Numbered from the stretch's first letter, positions 34,201 to 42,594 are shown. The stretch: 64,000 nt of DNA from Actinomadura nitritigenes (GCF_017573545.1 NZ_JAGEOK010000013.1:62001-126000); one strand, 5' to 3'. Program-made: numbers and translations. The notes: generated by a model from the sequence alone, not told the origin.

Positions 34201-34841
34201 TCGTAGGCGCCCAGGTGGTGGCGCCAGAAGTAGACGGTGGCGTCGAGGACGTCGACGGAGGACGCGAGGACGTGCGTCTCCATCGCCACGGTCAGGTCGC
34301 CGTACTGCATCGCGGGGAACTCGAACTGGTGGGCCTCCCAGAACGAGCGGCGGAACACCTTGTTCCACACCGTCCGGTCCTGCAGCAGCGCCGGCTGCCG
34401 GGAGATGTGCGTGGACCGCGCCGTCGCCGCGTACGGCTCCGCGTGCAGCCACGACTGCCATACGCCCTCGTCGTCGAGGCACATGACGTTGCCCCCGGCG
34501 ATGTCCGACCCGGTCGACTCCAGCGTCCCGACCAGCAGCTCGTACGCGTACGGCGGGAGCGCGTCCTCGCCGTCGACGAACGCCAGGTAGCGGCCTCCGG
34601 CGTACCGGACGCCAGTGTTGCGCACCGGTCCCGCGGACGGGTCGGTGGGCGGGACGAGCGCGAACCGGTCGTCGCGGCGCGCGAACGCCTCGGCGACGGC
34701 GGCGGCCTCGTCCGCGGCCCCGTCGTCCACCATGATCACTTCCAGGTCGCGCAGCGTCTGCCCGGCCAGCGACTCCAGGCATCCGGCGAGGTGGTCCCCG
34801 GCGGCGCGGAACGGTACGACGACGCTGATCTTCGGTGACAC
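31245..34841 (-). CDS. Bifunctional GT2 glycosyltransferase/CDP-glycerol glycerophosphotransferase
   Basis: A 1198-residue protein. Residues 1 to about 230 are a GT-A glycosyltransferase family 2 domain (ISVVVPFRAAGDHL, EVIMVDDGAAD, FVDGEDAL). The C-terminal 370 residues are a TagF-type CDP-glycerol:polyol glycerophosphotransferase: QTWHGTPLKRLGYDLKDL with the catalytic His, then LETGFPRNDV, VVLYAPTWRDD and VTDYSSAMFDYAVLGRPM. About 550 intervening residues are beta-rich. It likely adds a sugar and polymerises glycerol phosphate in a wall teichoic acid. GTG 34841 has GGAGAACCC upstream. Paralogous to its neighbour. Confidence 0.88.
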   Translation of the reverse strand: MSPKISVVVPFRAAGDHLAGCLESLAGQTLRDLEVIMVDDGAADEAAAVAEAFARRDDRFALVPPTDPSAGPVRNTGVRYAGGRYLAFVDGEDALPPYAYELLVGTLESTGSDIAGGNVMCLDDEGVWQSWLHAEPYAATARSTHISRQPALLQDRTVWNKVFRRSFWEAHQFEFPAMQYGDLTVAMETHVLASSVDVLDATVYFWRHHLGAYERERQELGDIIDRMAALGMVRRVLRDRAPELLPAHDMYALDLDVRALVHALPAASEQERRRLVGLGAEIVAEAHPAAVSGLEAIKRLELHLLGERMLPELLEVLRFEEGGLDEVPLVAKGRFRQRWYARYPFFGDPHRAVPDEVYDVTDEFELWAGVERAGWDGDVLTIEGFAHLARLDVSSAHDSKIRMWLRDARTGQEVRLDVERTRCPEATARSGQALVSYEWSGFAVRIDPEALRDGEEWRTAAWELYAEVTTAGHKAVRRVTAAAPRVRWTAARQPAEHVAVQPADGDEGFAVHVKASRAVLTGFRRLGDVLELTGWTNRALGAGAAITAARRHGGTEVFGDVTVRPAAVTPAAEGTGFSFTATLPLDGLLSIPEAADDASAPGVRPVGGPGGGPDHGSEDGIPRTAPGHAHLLDVIDWDIRLSGEGGPLRLTMAANLAEARFAWRGREFVVTRTAYGNLRGIERGFRPVVTQAAWDAEGRLTLTGTYADPEDRPGRLVLHRSRSGEAHEVPLTWEGNRFTAALTPARLPVFGTDLPLAEGAWDLIAPTRSGDVAVVAERAGIPALPEWRRVGTHEFEVGVHQTDAVQIHSRPALSEDERGRHAQRLLQQNDYPVYLRSPLSDIVVFDSCNASQYSCNPRALYEELAKRRPDLECVWVSRDGQFAVEGEARTVQADTREHYRTLARAQYIVTNYGAPYWFAKRPGQIYLQTWHGTPLKRLGYDLKDLPYRRTEKLDWIQREVPRWDYLLSSSPFATQVMRRAFHYSGEVLETGFPRNDVMSAPEWQRVGADIRKRLGIPEGKKVVLYAPTWRDDEHHTPDRRGFHLELDVEAMRRALGEDHVLLLRAHYLVTDRAHLASDDFVIDVTRYPDIADLYMASDMLVTDYSSAMFDYAVLGRPMVFYTYDLERYRDHVRGFYLDLDLEAPGPLVATSEEVAEAVREAPALEDEYSGRYDDFFVKYCPHDDGEAASRVIDHVFPR

Positions 34842-34917
34842 GGGTTCTCCAGGGGTTGCGGGGTGGTGCGCGCGGTGATGAGACGGTGATGGTGAGGACG
34901 GTGTCGAACGTGGTGGC

Positions 34918-34946
34918 GCGCGGTGCCGCCCGGGACGGCACCGCGC
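34918..34946 (-). terminator. Hairpin terminator (second of tandem pair)
   Basis: GCGCGGTGCCG (34918-34928) pairs perfectly with 34936-34946 around loop CCCGGGA. It lies between the two transferase genes, in the direction of the upstream gene's read-through. Confidence 0.7.
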
Positions 34947-34960
34947 GACGCGCCGGATCC

Positions 34961-34989
34961 GCGCGGCGCCGCTCGGGACGGCGCCGCGC
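34961..34989 (-). terminator. Hairpin terminator (first of tandem pair)
   Basis: GCGCGGCGCCG (34961-34971) pairs perfectly with 34979-34989 around loop CTCGGGA, five bases past the stop at 34995. It is a near copy of the hairpin at 34918 with a compensated base-pair change. Confidence 0.75.
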
Positions 34990-34994
34990 GGACG

Positions 34995-37900
34995 TCAGAG
35001 CACGCGGTCGAGGACGCGGGCGGCGGCCCGGCCGTCGTCGTGCGGGCAGTACCGGGCGGCGAACGCGGCGCGCGCGCCGCGGTACCCGGACTCGATCGCC
35101 GCCGGCTCGGCGAGCGCCTCGACGACCTGCTTGGACGTGCGGAGCAGCGGCCCGGGCGCCTCGGCGTCGAAGTCGAAGTAGAAGCCGCGCACGTGGTCGC
35201 GGTAGCGCTCCAGGTCGTAGGTGTAGAACAGCATCGGCCGGCCGGTGACGGCGAAGTCGAACATCGCCGAGGAGTAGTCGGTGACGAGCACGTCGCTGAT
35301 CAGGAACAGCTCGGAGATGTCGGGGTAGACCGACACGTCCATGACGCAGTCGCCGGGCCGCCACTTCGGCCGGTCCGTCACCAGGTAGTGGGTGCGGAGC
35401 AGCAGCACGTGGTCGCGGCCCAGCGCCTTCCGGAACTGCTCGACGTCCAGTTCGAGGCGGAACGCCCGCTTGCCGATGGCGAAGTGGAAGTCGTCCCGCC
35501 ACGTCGGCGCGTACAGCACGACCCGTTTGTCCTCGGGGATGCCCAGGCGCCGTCGTACCGCCGTCGCTATCTCGCCGCGGTGCGGGCTGTTGAGGACGTC
35601 GTTGCGCGGGTAGCCGCTCTCCAGGACCTCCCCCTGGTAGCCGAACGCGCGCCGGAACAGCGGCACGGAGAACGCGTTCTGGGACAGCAGGAGGTCCCAC
35701 TGCGGGACGTCGTGCTGCATCCAGTCCATGCCCTCGGTCCGCTTGTAGGGCATCTTCTTGACGTCGTAGCCGAGCTTCTTGAGCGGCGTACCGTGCCAGC
35801 ACTGCACGTACGTCTGGTCCTCGCGCTTGGTGAACCACTCCTGCTGCGACCAGTTGCCGAACACCCAGCGCGCCCTAGCGAGGACCTCGTAATGCTCGCG
35901 GGAACCGGCCAGGACGGTCCGCGCACCGGCGGGCTTGCCGAACTGGCCGTTCTCCGTGACCCATACGCAGTCGACGTCCAGTTCCCTGCGGCGAAGCTCG
36001 TCGTAGATGCCGCGCGGGTTGCACGCGTATTGGCGTCCCTTGTACGCGTCGAACACGGCCAGATCCCGCACGGGCAGGTTCAGGTGGCGCCTGTAGTGCC
36101 CTGACCGGATCCTCGCCTGCGCGTAGGGGCCGCGCTCGTCGTCGTCGAGGGCCGTCTGGATGTGGAGCTGGAGCTGGTCGGTCTTGTAGACGCGGACGTC
36201 CACGCGGTGCAGGCCCGTCTCGGTGGGCTCCGGCAGGCGCCGCAGGGCGTGCCGCCGGACGGCCATGGGCCGTTCCGTCCCGCCGAGCGACGCGAACACG
36301 TCCCAGCGGCCGGACACCAGCGGGCGCGACAGCCCCAGCACCGGCATGCGCTCCGGCGCGAACTTCGCGGTGAACCGGTCGCTCTCCCAGCGCAGCGCGA
36401 CGGTGTGCTCCTCGCAGGACCGCCGCCGCCGCAGGACCAGGGCCTCAGGGCGGGCCGCCGGATCCGTGCAGGTCCCCGATAGTCGGAGCAGCCCATCGGG
36501 CGACCACGACACCCGGTCCACGACCGGCCCGCCGTCGCGCGCGACGACGCGGACCTCGCTGCGCCGCGTCCGCGCGACCTCCAGCTCCCCGCAGGGGGCC
36601 GGGTGGACCGCGCCCGCCGCGTCCTCCTCCAGGTACGGGCGGACGCCGCCGGGCAGGCTGATCTCCCAGTCGCCGAGATGCCGGGCGAGCGCGCCGACCG
36701 GCAGCTTCGCGCGGAACCCGTACCAGCCGTCCGCCGCGCCCTCGGCCGGCTCGACCGGTCCGACCACCGTGGCGCGCCCCGCCTTCGGCACCGCGGTGAC
36801 CCGCGCGTCCCCGTCGAGCGGCGTGCGGCTCCAGCCGTCCAGCCACAGCTCGCCGCCCTCGACGTGGGATCCCGCCACCGTCGCCTCCGTCCGGCGCACC
36901 TGCACGACGAACCGGCGCTTCGCCGCGACGCCCTGCACCAGCACGCCCGGCGCGCACTCCTGGTCGTCCGGCCACTGCCGGGCGCTCAGCCGCGGGTTGG
37001 CGAACGTGCGGCGCCGCCGCAGCCCCCGGTTGACGATCTCCACGCACGGGATCCAGTCGACGTCCCGCCAGCGGCCGAAGATCCGCAGCGCGGCCGGGTC
37101 GATCTCCGCGACGAACCCCGACCAGTCGTAGGACACCACCGACTGCCGGGTCCGCGCCGTCACGTCCGGCCGCCGCACCCGCCGGATCGGCACCCGCATC
37201 AGCCCGCGCCGGTTGGACGCGAGCAGCCACAGCCGGATCCGGGAGCCGTCCTCGCTGGAGGAGTCCAGGTGCCGGATGTAGGCGTGCCCTTCGAGCCGCA
37301 GCCGCCCGCCGACCCAGGTCGCCCGGTCGATCACGGCCGCCGGCTTCAGCTCGTCGGTCACGTCGTACACGTGCAGCGGGACGCCGCACTCCTCGTCCTC
37401 GAAGAACGGGTACTCGGCGTACCAGCGGTGCCGCAGCCCGCGCCGTACCCGCGCGGTGTCGTTGTGCTTGCCGAGCTGCACGAACCGCAGCACGTCCATC
37501 AGCTCGGGCAGCTTCTTGCGGCACAGCAGATGCATCTGGAGCCGCGTCATCGACGGGAGCCGCCTGATGACGCGCGGGTTGATGCCCTCCGCGAGGGCCG
37601 CGCCCATGGCGACGAGTTCCTCGCGGTTCTCGTCGTCGGTCCTGGGGAGTGCGTCGAGGACGACGCGCAGCTCGATGTCGACGAGCACGTGCTCGTCGTA
37701 GGTGGCGACGAGCTGCGGCGCGTAGGAGGCCAGTCCCTCCCGCACCACGCGCGCGGAGCGCAGGCGCTGGCAGAGGTTGTCCCAGTCGTAGCGGTCCTCG
37801 GTAATGGACCCCGGCCGCTTGCGCCAGTAGTAGACGGTGTCGCTCAGCACGTCCACGGAACCGGCCAGCGCGTGCGCGCGCGCCGTCACGGGCGGGTCCT

Positions 37901-38441
37901 CATAGAAGCCGGTGGGGAACTTCAACTCCGCGCGGTCCCAGAACGCGCGCCGGTACACCTTGTTCCACGGCGTACGGTCGCGGATCAGCAACCCGTGCGA
38001 CGACACGTGCGTCTTCAGGCGGGTCTCGGTGAAGACCCCGCTGTGCAGGACCGACTGCCACGTCCGGTCGACGTCCATCCGCTCGACGTTTCCGGACGCC
38101 ATGTCCGACCCTGTGCGCTCCAAGGAGCCGACCATCCTGCTGTAGGCGTCGTGCTCAACGACGTCGTCGGCGTCGGCGAACGCCAGGTACTCCCCCTTCG
38201 CCAGCCGCACCCCCGCGTTGCGGGACGGCCCCGGCCCCTCGTTGTCGCGCACCAGCAGCCGGAACCGCGGATCGCGGTCGCACATCTCCTTGGCGATCAC
38301 CGCGCCGTTGTCGTCCGACCCGTCGTCCACCATGATCACTTCGAGGTCGCGCAGCGACTGCCCGGCGATCGACTCCAGGCACGCGCGCAGGTACTCCTCG
38401 GTGTTGTGGAACGGGACGACGACGCTGAGCTTCGGGGACAT
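34995..38441 (-). CDS. Bifunctional GT2 glycosyltransferase/CDP-glycerol glycerophosphotransferase (paralogue)
   Basis: A 1148-residue paralogue of the 31245-34841 product with the same order: GT2 domain (LSVVVPFHNTEEYLRACLES, EVIMVDDGSDDNG, FADADDVVEHDAY), a long beta-rich middle and a TagF domain (CWHGTPLKKLGYDVKKMP, LESGYPRNDV, VVLYAPTWRDD, VTDYSSAMFDFAVTGRPM). Its GT2 D-A-D-D motif is intact where the paralogue has D-G-E-D. ATG 38441 has AGGAGG upstream. The pair probably builds or modifies the same phosphodiester wall polymer, perhaps as primase and polymerase; inference. Confidence 0.88.
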   Translation of the reverse strand: MSPKLSVVVPFHNTEEYLRACLESIAGQSLRDLEVIMVDDGSDDNGAVIAKEMCDRDPRFRLLVRDNEGPGPSRNAGVRLAKGEYLAFADADDVVEHDAYSRMVGSLERTGSDMASGNVERMDVDRTWQSVLHSGVFTETRLKTHVSSHGLLIRDRTPWNKVYRRAFWDRAELKFPTGFYEDPPVTARAHALAGSVDVLSDTVYYWRKRPGSITEDRYDWDNLCQRLRSARVVREGLASYAPQLVATYDEHVLVDIELRVVLDALPRTDDENREELVAMGAALAEGINPRVIRRLPSMTRLQMHLLCRKKLPELMDVLRFVQLGKHNDTARVRRGLRHRWYAEYPFFEDEECGVPLHVYDVTDELKPAAVIDRATWVGGRLRLEGHAYIRHLDSSSEDGSRIRLWLLASNRRGLMRVPIRRVRRPDVTARTRQSVVSYDWSGFVAEIDPAALRIFGRWRDVDWIPCVEIVNRGLRRRRTFANPRLSARQWPDDQECAPGVLVQGVAAKRRFVVQVRRTEATVAGSHVEGGELWLDGWSRTPLDGDARVTAVPKAGRATVVGPVEPAEGAADGWYGFRAKLPVGALARHLGDWEISLPGGVRPYLEEDAAGAVHPAPCGELEVARTRRSEVRVVARDGGPVVDRVSWSPDGLLRLSGTCTDPAARPEALVLRRRRSCEEHTVALRWESDRFTAKFAPERMPVLGLSRPLVSGRWDVFASLGGTERPMAVRRHALRRLPEPTETGLHRVDVRVYKTDQLQLHIQTALDDDERGPYAQARIRSGHYRRHLNLPVRDLAVFDAYKGRQYACNPRGIYDELRRRELDVDCVWVTENGQFGKPAGARTVLAGSREHYEVLARARWVFGNWSQQEWFTKREDQTYVQCWHGTPLKKLGYDVKKMPYKRTEGMDWMQHDVPQWDLLLSQNAFSVPLFRRAFGYQGEVLESGYPRNDVLNSPHRGEIATAVRRRLGIPEDKRVVLYAPTWRDDFHFAIGKRAFRLELDVEQFRKALGRDHVLLLRTHYLVTDRPKWRPGDCVMDVSVYPDISELFLISDVLVTDYSSAMFDFAVTGRPMLFYTYDLERYRDHVRGFYFDFDAEAPGPLLRTSKQVVEALAEPAAIESGYRGARAAFAARYCPHDDGRAAARVLDRVL

Positions 38442-38726
38442 GCGGCCTCCTAGGGGCCGGGGGGACGAGCCCCCGCACCCCCCGGTTCGCTTCGCTCGTG
38501 CCAGTAGGTCGGTTGACGGGGGCCGCCGCCGAGCGAGAGCGGAAACCCCGCCACACCGAGCATGGTGACACGAAGTGATCAGACGAACGCGGATCGCTAT
38601 TGCCAGTCCGTCCCCTGACGCAGACTTGACCCGCCCTGCCGTCCCTTTACCGCGTCCTGACCCGCCCGCCGCACCGGGCCACGGCCGCGCGGGACCGCCC
38701 TGAAGGCGCCCGGTGGTGCCGGGGCG

Positions 38727-39641
38727 TCAGGCCGGCCGGATGCCCGGCGAGCCGGTGCCGAGCTCCGCGATCGCCGCGCGGACCCCCGCCGCCAGCGCCT
38801 CGAACTCCTCCGCCCGCGGCGACGTCGACCGGAACCCCAGCCCGATCCGCCGGAACGGCGCCGGGTCGGCGAACCGGTGCAGCGACAGGTTCGGCGCCCG
38901 CCGCGTCTCCACCGGCAGCGCCGTCTCCGGCACCAGCGTCACGCCGAGCCCGCCCGACACCAGCTGGACGAGCGTCGCCAGGCTCGTCGCGTACGTCGCC
39001 GACGGCGCCCGCGCGCCCACCTCCCGGCAGACGTCCAGCGCCTGGTCGCGCAGGCAGTGCCCCTCGTTCAGCAGGATCACGTCCAGCTCGTTCAGCGCCT
39101 CGCGCGGCACGCCCTCGGCGTCCAGCTCGAACGACGCCGGGGTGACCAGCACGAAGTCCTCGTCGTAGAGGGGCAGCTCGGTGACGCCCTGGGCCGGTGC
39201 GGGCAGCGCGAGCAGCACCACGTCGAGCCGCCCGGCCAGCAGTTCCGCGACGATGTGGTCGGTCTGCTCCTCGTGCACCGACAGCTCCAGGTCGGGGAAC
39301 TCCGCCGCGAGCCGCGGCAGCACGACCGGCAGCAGATAGGGCGCGACGGTCGGGATCACCCCGACGCGCAACGGCCCGACCAGCGGCCCGCGCACCGCCC
39401 TGACCTCCTCAACCAGCCGGTCCAGCTCCGCCAGGACGGTCTCGGCCCGCCGCGCGACCCGCTCGCCCGCCGGCGTCAGCAGCACCCTCCGGGTCGTCCG
39501 CTCGACGAGGCGGGTGTCGAGGCTCTCCTCCAGCGCGGCCACGGAGCCCGACAGCGCGGGCTGGCTCATCCGCAGCGCGGCGGCGGCGTCCCGGAAGTGC
39601 AGATGCTCGGCCAGCGCCAGGAACGCCCGGAGCTGCGACAC
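38727..39641 (-). CDS. oxyR: OxyR-type LysR regulator of peroxide response
   Basis: A 304-residue LysR regulator. The N-terminal winged HTH is LRAFLALAEHLHFRDAAAALRMSQPALSGSVAALEESL. The regulatory domain contains the OxyR redox pair C196 and C205 in EGHCLRDQALDVC, which forms a disulfide on peroxide. GTG 39641 is the only usable start before an upstream in-frame stop. OxyR activates ahpC; here ahpC-ahpD lie 2.3 kb away, with two genes between. An ATAA-N7-CTAT element and GATAACCG repeats lie directly upstream. Confidence 0.93.
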   Translation of the reverse strand: MSQLRAFLALAEHLHFRDAAAALRMSQPALSGSVAALEESLDTRLVERTTRRVLLTPAGERVARRAETVLAELDRLVEEVRAVRGPLVGPLRVGVIPTVAPYLLPVVLPRLAAEFPDLELSVHEEQTDHIVAELLAGRLDVVLLALPAPAQGVTELPLYDEDFVLVTPASFELDAEGVPREALNELDVILLNEGHCLRDQALDVCREVGARAPSATYATSLATLVQLVSGGLGVTLVPETALPVETRRAPNLSLHRFADPAPFRRIGLGFRSTSPRAEEFEALAAGVRAAIAELGTGSPGIRPA

Positions 39642-39653
39642 CGTCGGCCTGCT

Positions 39654-39693
39654 GATAACCGTCCCCTATCACCGCATCGTCGACAGATAACCG
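39654..39693. promoter_or_regulatory. OxyR-like operator upstream of oxyR
   Basis: ATAA-N7-CTAT (39655-39669) resembles an OxyR half-operator (ATAG-N7-CTAT). GATAACCG occurs at 39654-39661 and again at 39686-39693, 32 bases or about three helical turns apart. The element sits between oxyR and the divergent sigma gene. Confidence 0.55.
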
Positions 39694-39768
39694 GCGCCTC
39701 ACACTACCCGGCGGCCCCAGGGGCCCGGCCCATCCACTCGGCCGCAGCGGGCAACGAACGGGCGGCTC

Positions 39769-40365
39769 GTGAGTGTAAGGAGCGTGGAAACCGACATAGT
39801 GGCGAACATGCGCCACCCCCGCCGCGCGGCCGGCGCCGTCCCCGAGGCGGACGCCCCCGAGGCGGACGATCGCGCCGCGGCCACCGCCGCCCTGACCGCC
39901 CTGTTCCGCGAGCACCAGCTCGGCCTGGCCCGCACCGCCCTGATGATCGTCGGGGACCGAGCCACCGCCGAGGACGTCGTGCAGGACGCCTTCACCGACC
40001 TCTACCGCAGGATCGACCGCCTGACCGACCACGACCGGATGCTGCCGTACGCCCGCGCCGCGGTGGTGAACAAGTGCCGCACCGTGCTGCGCCGGCGCAG
40101 GCTGGCGTTCCGGACGGGACACGCGCACGAACCGCCGGTGTGGTCGGCGGAGTCGGCGGCCATGCTCGGCGAGGAGCGGCGCGAGGTGTTCCTCGCGCTG
40201 CGCCGCCTTCCGCGGCGCCGCCGCGAGGCCCTGGTGCTGCGCTACTACCTGGACCTGGACGAGCGGGAGATCGCCGAGATCATGGGGATCGGCGTCGGCA
40301 CGGTCCGGTCCACCGTCTCGCGGGCGCTCGCGTCGCTCGCCGATTTGCTCGGGGAGGAAGCATGA
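39769..40365 (+). CDS. RNA polymerase sigma factor, SigE-like ECF family
   Basis: A 198-residue sigma factor. Region 2: ALFREHQLGLARTALMIVGDRATAEDVVQDAFTDLYRRIDRL; region 4: RRLPRRRREALVLRYYLDLDEREIAEIMGIGVGTVRSTVSRALASL. The start is uncertain: GTG 39769 is used, and GTG 39784, GTG 39799 and ATG 39808 are possible (AAGGAG lies at 39777-39782). It is divergent from oxyR and overlaps the next gene by four bases. It is probably controlled with its membrane partner downstream. Confidence 0.87.
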   Translation: MSVRSVETDIVANMRHPRRAAGAVPEADAPEADDRAAATAALTALFREHQLGLARTALMIVGDRATAEDVVQDAFTDLYRRIDRLTDHDRMLPYARAAVVNKCRTVLRRRRLAFRTGHAHEPPVWSAESAAMLGEERREVFLALRRLPRRRREALVLRYYLDLDEREIAEIMGIGVGTVRSTVSRALASLADLLGEEA

Positions 40366-41447
40366 CCAGGACCGAGGACCGGCTCCGCGACGCGTTCGGC
40401 GCAGCGGCCCGAAGCATGCCGAACGGCTCACTGGACCCGCTCACCGTCCCGTCCCGGCGTCGGCGCCGTCCCTGGACGGTGCCCGCCGCGGTCGCGGCGG
40501 GGCTCGCCGCCGTCGTCATCGGCGGCACGGCGGTCGGCGGGGCGATTCCGCGGGCCGTGCACAGCGGCCCCGCCGCGGGCGCCGCCGGGCCCCGGCACGT
40601 CCTCGCGATCCGCGACGGGCGCGCGGTCGTCGAGAACGCCACCGCGCAGGGCCTCACGAAGGCGGCCTCGCTCGGCGGGCGGTACGAGGCGGTGGTCGCG
40701 ACCGGCGACGGGCGGACGTTCTTCCTCGCCGGCAAGGCGAGCGGCGCCTCCTACGCCTTCTACCGGCTCACCCTCGCCGCGGACGGCACCCCGTCGGCCC
40801 CGGAACGGGTCCCCGGCGGGACCGTCCGGCTCGACTCGGGATTCGGCAAGCCGGAGAACCTCGCGGCCAGCCCCGACGGCTCCCGGCTCGCCGTCGTCGG
40901 CACCGCCGGGGGGCGCCCCGAGGCCGTCGTCATCGACGTCCGCACCGGCGGCCGGCGGACCTGGAGCACCAGCGGCGGGTCCGTCACCAGCGCGACGTGG
41001 GCGCCCGACAACCGCACCCTCGGCTTCGTCCACACCCCCGGCGGCCCGTCCGGCCGGGCGGTGCTCCGGCTACTCGACACCGGCCGGCCCGGAACCGACC
41101 TGCTGTCGTCCCGCGTGCTGCGCCCCGCCGAGGTCACCGGGACGCGGGTGAACGGGCTGATCAACGTGTTCGTCCTCAACCCCGACGGGCGGACCGCCAC
41201 GGCGCAACTCCAGGGCGCCAAGCACGGCCCGGACGACGACGCCTCGTTCGTCCTCGCGACGCTGTCCACGGCGGACGGGCGGCCGACGGGGCGGGTCGTC
41301 CGGCTGCCGGGCGACTCCTTCTTCGTCAAGTCCGACGGCTCCGGCGCGCACTTCCTGCAGCTCGTCGACGGCCGGCCCGGGCGCGTCGACGGCGACGCGT
41401 TCGCCTGGCTGAGCCGCGCCGCCGACTACGACGACCTCGCCTGGTGA
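40362..41447 (+). CDS. Membrane-anchored beta-propeller protein paired with sigma factor
   Basis: A 361-residue protein with a short cytoplasmic N terminus (TEDRLRDAFGAAARSM), one transmembrane helix (residues about 38-62, WTVPAAVAAGLAAVVIGG) and an extracellular WD40/TolB-like propeller (ASPDGSRLAVVGTAGG, TWAPDNRTLGFVHTPGG, LNPDGRTATAQLQ). ATGA overlap with the sigma gene suggests an anti-sigma or sensor function, as for many ECF partners. A strong hairpin follows. Confidence 0.78.
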   Translation: MTRTEDRLRDAFGAAARSMPNGSLDPLTVPSRRRRRPWTVPAAVAAGLAAVVIGGTAVGGAIPRAVHSGPAAGAAGPRHVLAIRDGRAVVENATAQGLTKAASLGGRYEAVVATGDGRTFFLAGKASGASYAFYRLTLAADGTPSAPERVPGGTVRLDSGFGKPENLAASPDGSRLAVVGTAGGRPEAVVIDVRTGGRRTWSTSGGSVTSATWAPDNRTLGFVHTPGGPSGRAVLRLLDTGRPGTDLLSSRVLRPAEVTGTRVNGLINVFVLNPDGRTATAQLQGAKHGPDDDASFVLATLSTADGRPTGRVVRLPGDSFFVKSDGSGAHFLQLVDGRPGRVDGDAFAWLSRAADYDDLAW

Positions 41448-41488
41448 CCCGTCCCCCCGCCCGCCGGTAGCACGACCGCTGCGGTTCC

Positions 41489-41524
41489 GGCCCGGGTGCC
41501 CGCCGACCGCCGGGCGCCCGGGCC
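41489..41524 (+). terminator. Hairpin terminator after sigma/propeller operon
   Basis: GGCCCGGGTGCCCG (41489-41502) pairs with 41511-41524 (one T/G wobble) around an 8-base loop, 41 bases after the stop. The rest of the 461-base gap to 41908 holds the ahpC promoter region and no gene. Confidence 0.8.
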
Positions 41525-41743
41525 GCCACCACGGCCCCAGCGAGCTCCGGGCGGCCGGATTCGTCCGCCGCCCCGGTTCGAGGACCCGGGATGCCGGCCC
41601 TGTCCGGAGATCCTCTATCCTCATCCGTTACGGAGCGTGTCGCCCGTTCCGGGGCGCGAATGTGATTTCGATCAACTCGTGGCGCCGACCGGGCCTCGCC
41701 GAGAGGGTCTCTGCCCCGGTCCGATCGGGTTTGCCGACTTCCA

Positions 41744-41774
41744 ATAAGAAGCTCCTATCAATCCGTTGCGATAG
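41744..41774 (+). promoter_or_regulatory. OxyR-like operator upstream of ahpC
   Basis: ATAA-N7-CTAT (41744-41758) repeats the element found at oxyR, and CTATC-N10-GATAG (41755-41774) forms an overlapping inverted repeat. It lies about 135 bases before the ahpC start in an AT-rich patch (ATAGATCGATTTCTCTTTTC). Confidence 0.6.
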
Positions 41775-41908
41775 ATCGATTTCTCTTTTCTTTGCCGGTG
41801 CGGCACGCTGAGTGACATCAGCCGCCGGGCACCATCCCCGCCGCGGCGGCCTTCCCACGCCTCTCCGGGCGAGAGGCGCGCACTTTTCTCGTGACAAAAG
41901 GAGCATGC

Positions 41909-42463
41909 GTGCTTACTGTCGGTGACCAGTTCCCCGAGTACGAACTGACCGCCTGCGTCTCGCTGGACCCGGACAACGCCTTCGAGACGATCAACCACAA
42001 GTCCTACGAGGGCAAGTGGCGCGTCGTGTTCTTCTGGCCCAAGGACTTCACCTTCGTCTGTCCGACCGAGATCGCCGAGTTCGGCCGCCTCAACGAGGAG
42101 TTCGCCGACCGCGACGCCCAGGTGCTCGGCGCGTCCGTCGACAACGAGTTCGTCCACTTCGCGTGGCGCAAGGACCACCCGGACCTGCGCGAGATCCCGT
42201 TCCCGATGCTGTCGGACCTCAAGCGCGAGCTGTGCGAGGCCCTCGGCATCCTCACCGAGGACGGCGTCGCGCAGCGGGCGACCTTCATCGTCGACCCGAA
42301 CAACGAGATCCAGTTCAGCATGGTGACCGCGGGCTCCGTCGGCCGGAACGTCAAGGAGGTCCTGCGGGTCCTCGACGCCCTGCAGAGCGACGAGCTGTGC
42401 CCCTGCAACTGGAACAAGGGCGAGGACACCCTCGACGCCGCCAAGCTGATGGCCGAGGCCTGA
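41909..42463 (+). CDS. ahpC: Alkyl hydroperoxide reductase AhpC (peroxiredoxin)
   Basis: A 184-residue 2-Cys peroxiredoxin reducing H2O2 and organic hydroperoxides. Peroxidatic C51 is in FTFVCPTE; C-terminal C164 and C166 (CPCNW) include the resolving Cys, the three-Cys layout typical of the mycobacterial AhpC reduced by AhpD. GTG 41909 is chosen because AAAGGAG ends five bases upstream; an in-frame start at 41891 overlaps that SD. Followed by ahpD after 131 bases, probably one transcript under OxyR. Confidence 0.95.
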   Translation: MLTVGDQFPEYELTACVSLDPDNAFETINHKSYEGKWRVVFFWPKDFTFVCPTEIAEFGRLNEEFADRDAQVLGASVDNEFVHFAWRKDHPDLREIPFPMLSDLKRELCEALGILTEDGVAQRATFIVDPNNEIQFSMVTAGSVGRNVKEVLRVLDALQSDELCPCNWNKGEDTLDAAKLMAEA

Positions 42464-42594
42464 TCCCCCACCCGCCTCACCCCGCCGGCCGGCCGGTCCG
42501 CGCGGCGCCGCGACGCGCCGCGCCGCCACCGGTCCCGGCCCCCGACGGCCGGTCGCGCCCGCGGCCGGCCGTCCGCAGGAAAGGACTCGACATC

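Noticed and set aside
31222..35838. A 1538-codon minus-strand frame across both transferase genes
   Set aside because: It runs in a different frame through the end of one real gene and most of another, with low-complexity Arg/Ala product.
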